A stretch of 64,000 bases of DNA from Sphingomonas sp. M1-B02 (lineage in GTDB: Bacteria > Pseudomonadota > Alphaproteobacteria > Sphingomonadales > Sphingomonadaceae): contig NZ_CP110679.1 of NCBI RefSeq assembly GCF_026167525.1, forward strand, positions 1,550,001 through 1,614,000. The letters are read 5' to 3'. The translations under genes were made by a program, and so were the position numbers. The stretch's first letter is position 1. Every line of letters begins with the position of its first letter. Positions 61,358-64,000 of the stretch are shown piece by piece. Under the pieces are notes generated by a model. It was not told the DNA's origin, ran no database searches, and saw only the letters and a list, made by a program, of their open reading frames with translations.

Positions 61358-62716
61358 TTACTCGTTGCCCTCGTCGGCCTCGTTGCCCTCGTCGCCCTCG
61401 TCGTTCTCGTCTTGCTCGTTGCCCTCATCGTCCTCGTCATTCTCGTCGTCCTCGTCGCCTTCGTCGCCTTCATCGGCCTCGTCGCCTTCGTCGCCCTCGT
61501 CGTCCTCGTCCGCCTCGTCGTCCTCGTTGTCCTCATCGCCGTTGTCGGACTCGTCGCCTTCGTCGCCCTCGACTCCCTCGTCGCCCTCATCGGCCTCGTT
61601 GCCCTCGTCATCCTCGTTATTCTCGTCGCCCTCGTCGCTCTCGTCGCCCTCGTCGTCCTCATCGGCCTCGTCGTTCTCGTCAGCCTCATCGTCCTCATCG
61701 CCCTGGTTGTCGGCCTCGTCGCCCTCATCGTCCTCGTTGCCCTCGTCGCCCTCGTTGCCCTCGTCGCCCTCGTCGCCCTCGTCGGCCTCGTCGTCCTCGT
61801 CACCTTCGTCGCCTTCATTGTCCTCGTCGCCCTCGTCATTGCCGCCGGCCTCGTCGCCCTCATCATTCTCGTTGCCTTCATCGGACTCGTCGCCCTCGTC
61901 GGCCTCGTCGTCCTCGTTGTCCTCGTCGTCCTCGTTATTTTCGTCGTCTTCATTGTTGCCGCCGGCGCCGCCCTCGTCGAACTCATCGCCCTCGTTGGCC
62001 TCGTCGCCCTCGTCGTGCTCGTTGTCCTCGTCGCTCTCGTCGTCCTCGTCGCCCTCGTCGTTCTCGTTGGCCTCGTCGCCCTCGTTATTCTCGTCGTTCT
62101 CGTCGTTCTCGTCGCTCTCATTATCCTCGTTAGTCTCGTCGGCCTCGTCGTTCTCGTTGTTCTCGTCGCCCTCGTCGTTCTCGTTGTCCTCGTTATTCTC
62201 GTTATCCTCGTCGCCCTCGTTGTTCTCGTTATCCTCGTCGTTCTCGTCGCCGTCGTCCAAGGTGTTCTCGTCGCCCTCGTCGGCCTCGTCGCCCTCATCG
62301 TCCTCGTCGTTCTCATCGCCCTCGTCGGCCTCGTTGCCTTCGTCGTCCTCGTTGTTCTCATCGTTTTCGTCGGCCTCGTCGCCTTCGTCGGCCTCGTTGC
62401 CCTCATCGTTCTCGTCGTTCTCGTCGCTCTCGTCGCCCTCGTTGCTCTCGTCGCCCTCGTTGCTCTCATTGCCCTCGTCGTTCTCGTCGTCCTCGTCGCT
62501 CTCGTTGTCCTCGTTGCCCTCGTTGTTCTCATTGCCCTCGTCATTCTCGTCCTGACCCTCGGTATCGGGATCAGCAAAGCTGACTGGTGCGAACAGATCA
62601 TGTGATCCGAAGCTTGCCAGGATCGCGTCGAAAGGATCGAGGCCGGAATCCAGGGCATTTTGCAGCGCGGCCGAAACGCCGTCTGCAGCAACATCTTGAA
62701 TGGTCGTGTAAGCCAT
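61358..62716 (-). CDS. Leader plus about 130 acidic X-(D/N)-E tripeptide repeats
   Basis: The protein has 452 residues from ATG 62716 with GGAGGTGACA directly upstream. Residues 1-57 form a normal-looking leader (MAYTTIQDVAADGVSAALQN, then ALDSGLDPFDAILASFGSHD, LFAPVSFADPD). From residue 58 to the stop the protein is an almost uninterrupted array of tripeptides GDE, NDE, ADE, DDE, GNE, NNE, DNE, SDE, with rare breaks (NTLDDGDE, GGAGGNNE, ADNQGDE). There is no Lys, Arg, Cys or Trp in the array. It ends GNEADEGNE. No classical signal peptide is present, as expected for a type I substrate. The array could bind calcium or other cations. The shared element at 62786 and the nearby oxygenase and exporter suggest it is the modified, exported product. 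Confidence 0.8.
   Translation of the reverse strand: MAYTTIQDVAADGVSAALQNALDSGLDPFDAILASFGSHDLFAPVSFADPDTEGQDENDEGNENNEGNEDNESDEDDENDEGNESNEGDESNEGDESDENDENDEGNEADEGDEADENDENNEDDEGNEADEGDENDEDDEGDEADEGDENTLDDGDENDEDNENNEGDEDNENNEDNENDEGDENNENDEADETNEDNESDENDENDENNEGDEANENDEGDEDDESDEDNEHDEGDEANEGDEFDEGGAGGNNEDDENNEDDEDNEDDEADEGDESDEGNENDEGDEAGGNDEGDEDNEGDEGDEDDEADEGDEGDEGNEGDEGNEDDEGDEADNQGDEDDEADENDEADEDDEGDESDEGDENNEDDEGNEADEGDEGVEGDEGDESDNGDEDNEDDEADEDDEGDEGDEADEGDEGDEDDENDEDDEGNEQDENDEGDEGNEADEGNE
61361..62545. repeat. 9-bp imperfect tandem repeat array
   Basis: About 1.2 kb of DNA is built from 9-bp units of the type CTCGTCNNC (plus strand), about 130 copies. Variation is confined mainly to the codon for the first residue of each tripeptide and to D/N exchange (GTC versus GTT). 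Interruptions keep the frame. Because of the period of three codons all other frames are also open, which creates large false reading frames on both strands. Confidence 0.9.
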
Positions 62717-63912
62717 TGTCACCTCCAAATGAGTGCGCGCCGCGGCAACGCCGCGAGCGAGCAGGTTTAGGTTGTGGAAAAATTGGCCGGCCTACACTGG
62801 GCCACGCCCCGTAGTGACGCGAGTAGGCAGCTTCCTAGGGAAGCAACCTGCTGTTGCGATTTGCTTGCACAACTCACGGTTTGACACCCATGGGGTCAAA
62901 AACGTTCATCGGGTCGTGCGAGGAGATCGCCAAACGACTCCGCCCGAAGCTGAGACACCAAATGATGTCGCGAACTGTCGGACGCTACTAGACGCAACTG
63001 CCCGAAACTGCCTTCAACGAGGGAGAATCGGAAGAGACAAAACTACTCCCTTAACTTGACCCTTGCAAGTTACTATTCCCGCTCCACAAGCCGGCATCGA
63101 ACATACCGCCCGCGCCCATCACCTGATGAGGTCGCGCTCTTAGCGCGCTCCAAGAGTTCCGGGTTAGAGGCCAGCTCAAGGCACAGCCCGTGCATTTCGC
63201 GCATGCTTACGCAATCTTCGTTTGGCCGCCAGCCAAGTTGCGCCAAAATAGAGCCGCTTTCTGAGGTAGGGACCCCCCTTGCGGAATTCTGGAGCGAGGT
63301 GTTGGGCATGGCATCCTGCCTCTGGATACTCACGGAGATTATCGGAGGCACGCGCCTTGTCCGCCCACACGATGGTATGCGGACCGAGGTGATGGAGCAG
63401 GGTGAACCATCTGGCCCGACGGGCCCCCGCCCTGCGATCAGCGAAGGTATCCGGGGACCAGGCGCGTTAACGGCGACACGTCACACACCGTAACTGGCGC
63501 AACACGATCCTCCGCACATTGATGACGCCGGTGCCGCCTGATTGGAGACGCGGGCCACGTGGCCCGCCGCCCCGGTGCCGCGAACGGCTAAACGGCCAGG
63601 ACAAAAATTGTTCACGACGAAGGCTGTGCTGTAGCGGTCGAGAGGAGCGATTGGTGGAAGCCACCACCGTGCAGTCCCGCTCGAAGAGGGATTGCGAGCA
63701 TCCCAAAGCGATCGCAGGTTCCAATTGGCTCCCTAATGCAAGTGAGTCCCGAATGGGACAGCTAGACTCACGAGGCAATGCAAACGCCGCCCGTCAGTTC
63801 TCCATCTCGAGGCAGTCAAAAGTTCCACTGAGTCTCGGTTTCGTCACACGTTTACCATAGCGCCCACAGACACGAGCGGGGTCTCGACGACTTAAAAGAA
63901 AAGGGTAGCACC
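62717..63912. other. Upstream region and gap to last gene
   Basis: The first 190 bp hold the shared regulatory element. Beyond about 62910 only unsupported frames occur; a 92-codon minus-strand frame at 63073-63351 has protein-like composition in its second half (MREMHGLCLELASNPELLER) but no ribosome site or known family. Confidence 0.45.
62786..62902 (-). promoter_or_regulatory. Shared upstream element, copy B (repeat-protein gene)
   Basis: The element begins 70 bp before the start of the repeat-protein gene. It opens with GCCGGCCTAC, carries the palindrome GCTTCC-TAG-GGAAGC (62830-62844), then CTGTTGCGATTTGCT, and ends GGGGTCAAA. Total length equals copy A (117 bp), and by eye about 60 percent of positions agree. 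The palindromes differ in sequence but keep the 6-3-6 form. Confidence 0.65.
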
Positions 63913-64000
63913 ATGAATTTAAAGCTGTTTGTTATGGCCACCGCGTTGGCTCTGCCGGCCGCGGGCGCGCAAGGTGCGACTGTGGTGGTCACCTCGGGCT
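63913..64000 (+). CDS. Secreted protein, 5' part only
   Basis: ATG 63913 (AAAAGGGTAG upstream) opens a frame that runs off the window: MNLKLFVMATALALPAAGAQ, then GATVVVTSG. The first 20-22 residues are a clear signal peptide. Too little is visible to name a family. Confidence 0.6.
   Translation, partial: MNLKLFVMATALALPAAGAQGATVVVTSG

Noticed and set aside
61361..62545. The repeat array as a CRISPR or satellite-only locus
   Set aside because: Units are 9 bp without spacers and keep one coding frame through all interruptions, so it is a coding repeat.
60987..62605. Very long plus-strand frames rich in Ser/Pro, Leu/Val or Arg, and a Thr/Arg-rich minus-strand frame, over the repeat array
   Set aside because: They are mirror frames of the 9-bp repeat. 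Only the minus-strand X-(D/N)-E frame has a ribosome site, a non-repetitive leader and a terminator behind it.
63073..63351. 92-codon minus-strand frame near the right end
   Set aside because: Part of it looks protein-like, but there is no ribosome site and no family I can name.

Overview
The window looks like a sphingomonad (Sphingomonas-type alphaproteobacterium) chromosome. The reasons are three large TonB-dependent receptors whose plugs share an ERAAEIKR...DIGKLPD signature, a PEPxxWA-CTERM protein, a MucR-family regulator, an IS5/IS427-type element, and GC-rich sugar-catabolic operons. All assignments come from reading motifs and gene order; no database search was possible.

Region 1 (1-2.3 kb) has two tandem ferritin-like proteins (the first cut by the window edge) and a small outer-membrane barrel protein.

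Region 2 (2.5-41.7 kb) is a very large polysaccharide-utilisation region. It contains three arylsulfatase-type sulfatases with intact formylglycine motifs, a formylglycine-generating enzyme to activate them, three TonB receptors, glycoside hydrolases of families GH2 (two), GH5, GH43, GH92 and GH125, a DUF4861 protein, a PHP-like metal hydrolase, KduI (unsaturated-uronate catabolism), a PhoD-like phosphatase, three MFS transporters, a ROK fructokinase, and three sugar-responsive regulators (two GntR/FadR, one ROK). The likely logic is as follows. TonB receptors import oligosaccharides of a sulfated, uronate- and mannose-containing glycan. Periplasmic sulfatases and glycosidases strip them, MFS carriers take up the sugars, and KduI and fructokinase feed central metabolism. 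Short AT-rich and TTGTCA-type repeats recur in the intergenic regions, and strong hairpins follow several receptor genes.

Region 3 (42.4-53.1 kb) is an accessory stretch full of debris: a degenerate 3' piece of tRNA-Ala, a Mu-type transposase, an adenine-methyltransferase-like gene, a broken SRAP gene, a membrane-protein gene with an in-frame stop, MucR, a complete IS427-group element whose stop codon is supplied by its target site, an M3-like peptidase, a PEP-CTERM protein and an IS3 orfA stub.

Region 4 (53.1-62.9 kb) is the most unusual part: an apparent type I secretion cassette. A five-gene minus-strand operon encodes a 2-oxoglutarate/Fe(II) oxygenase, an ABC exporter with a degenerate ATPase, a 61-residue protein, a TolC-type channel and a zincin peptidase. 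A HlyD adaptor follows on the plus strand. A minus-strand gene then encodes about 130 tandem X-(D/N)-E tripeptides behind a 57-residue leader. The oxygenase gene and the repeat-protein gene carry the same roughly 117-bp upstream element with a 6-3-6 palindrome at the same place. This suggests that a hydroxylated, extremely acidic repeat protein is made and exported by this cassette. The window ends in the first 29 codons of a secreted protein.
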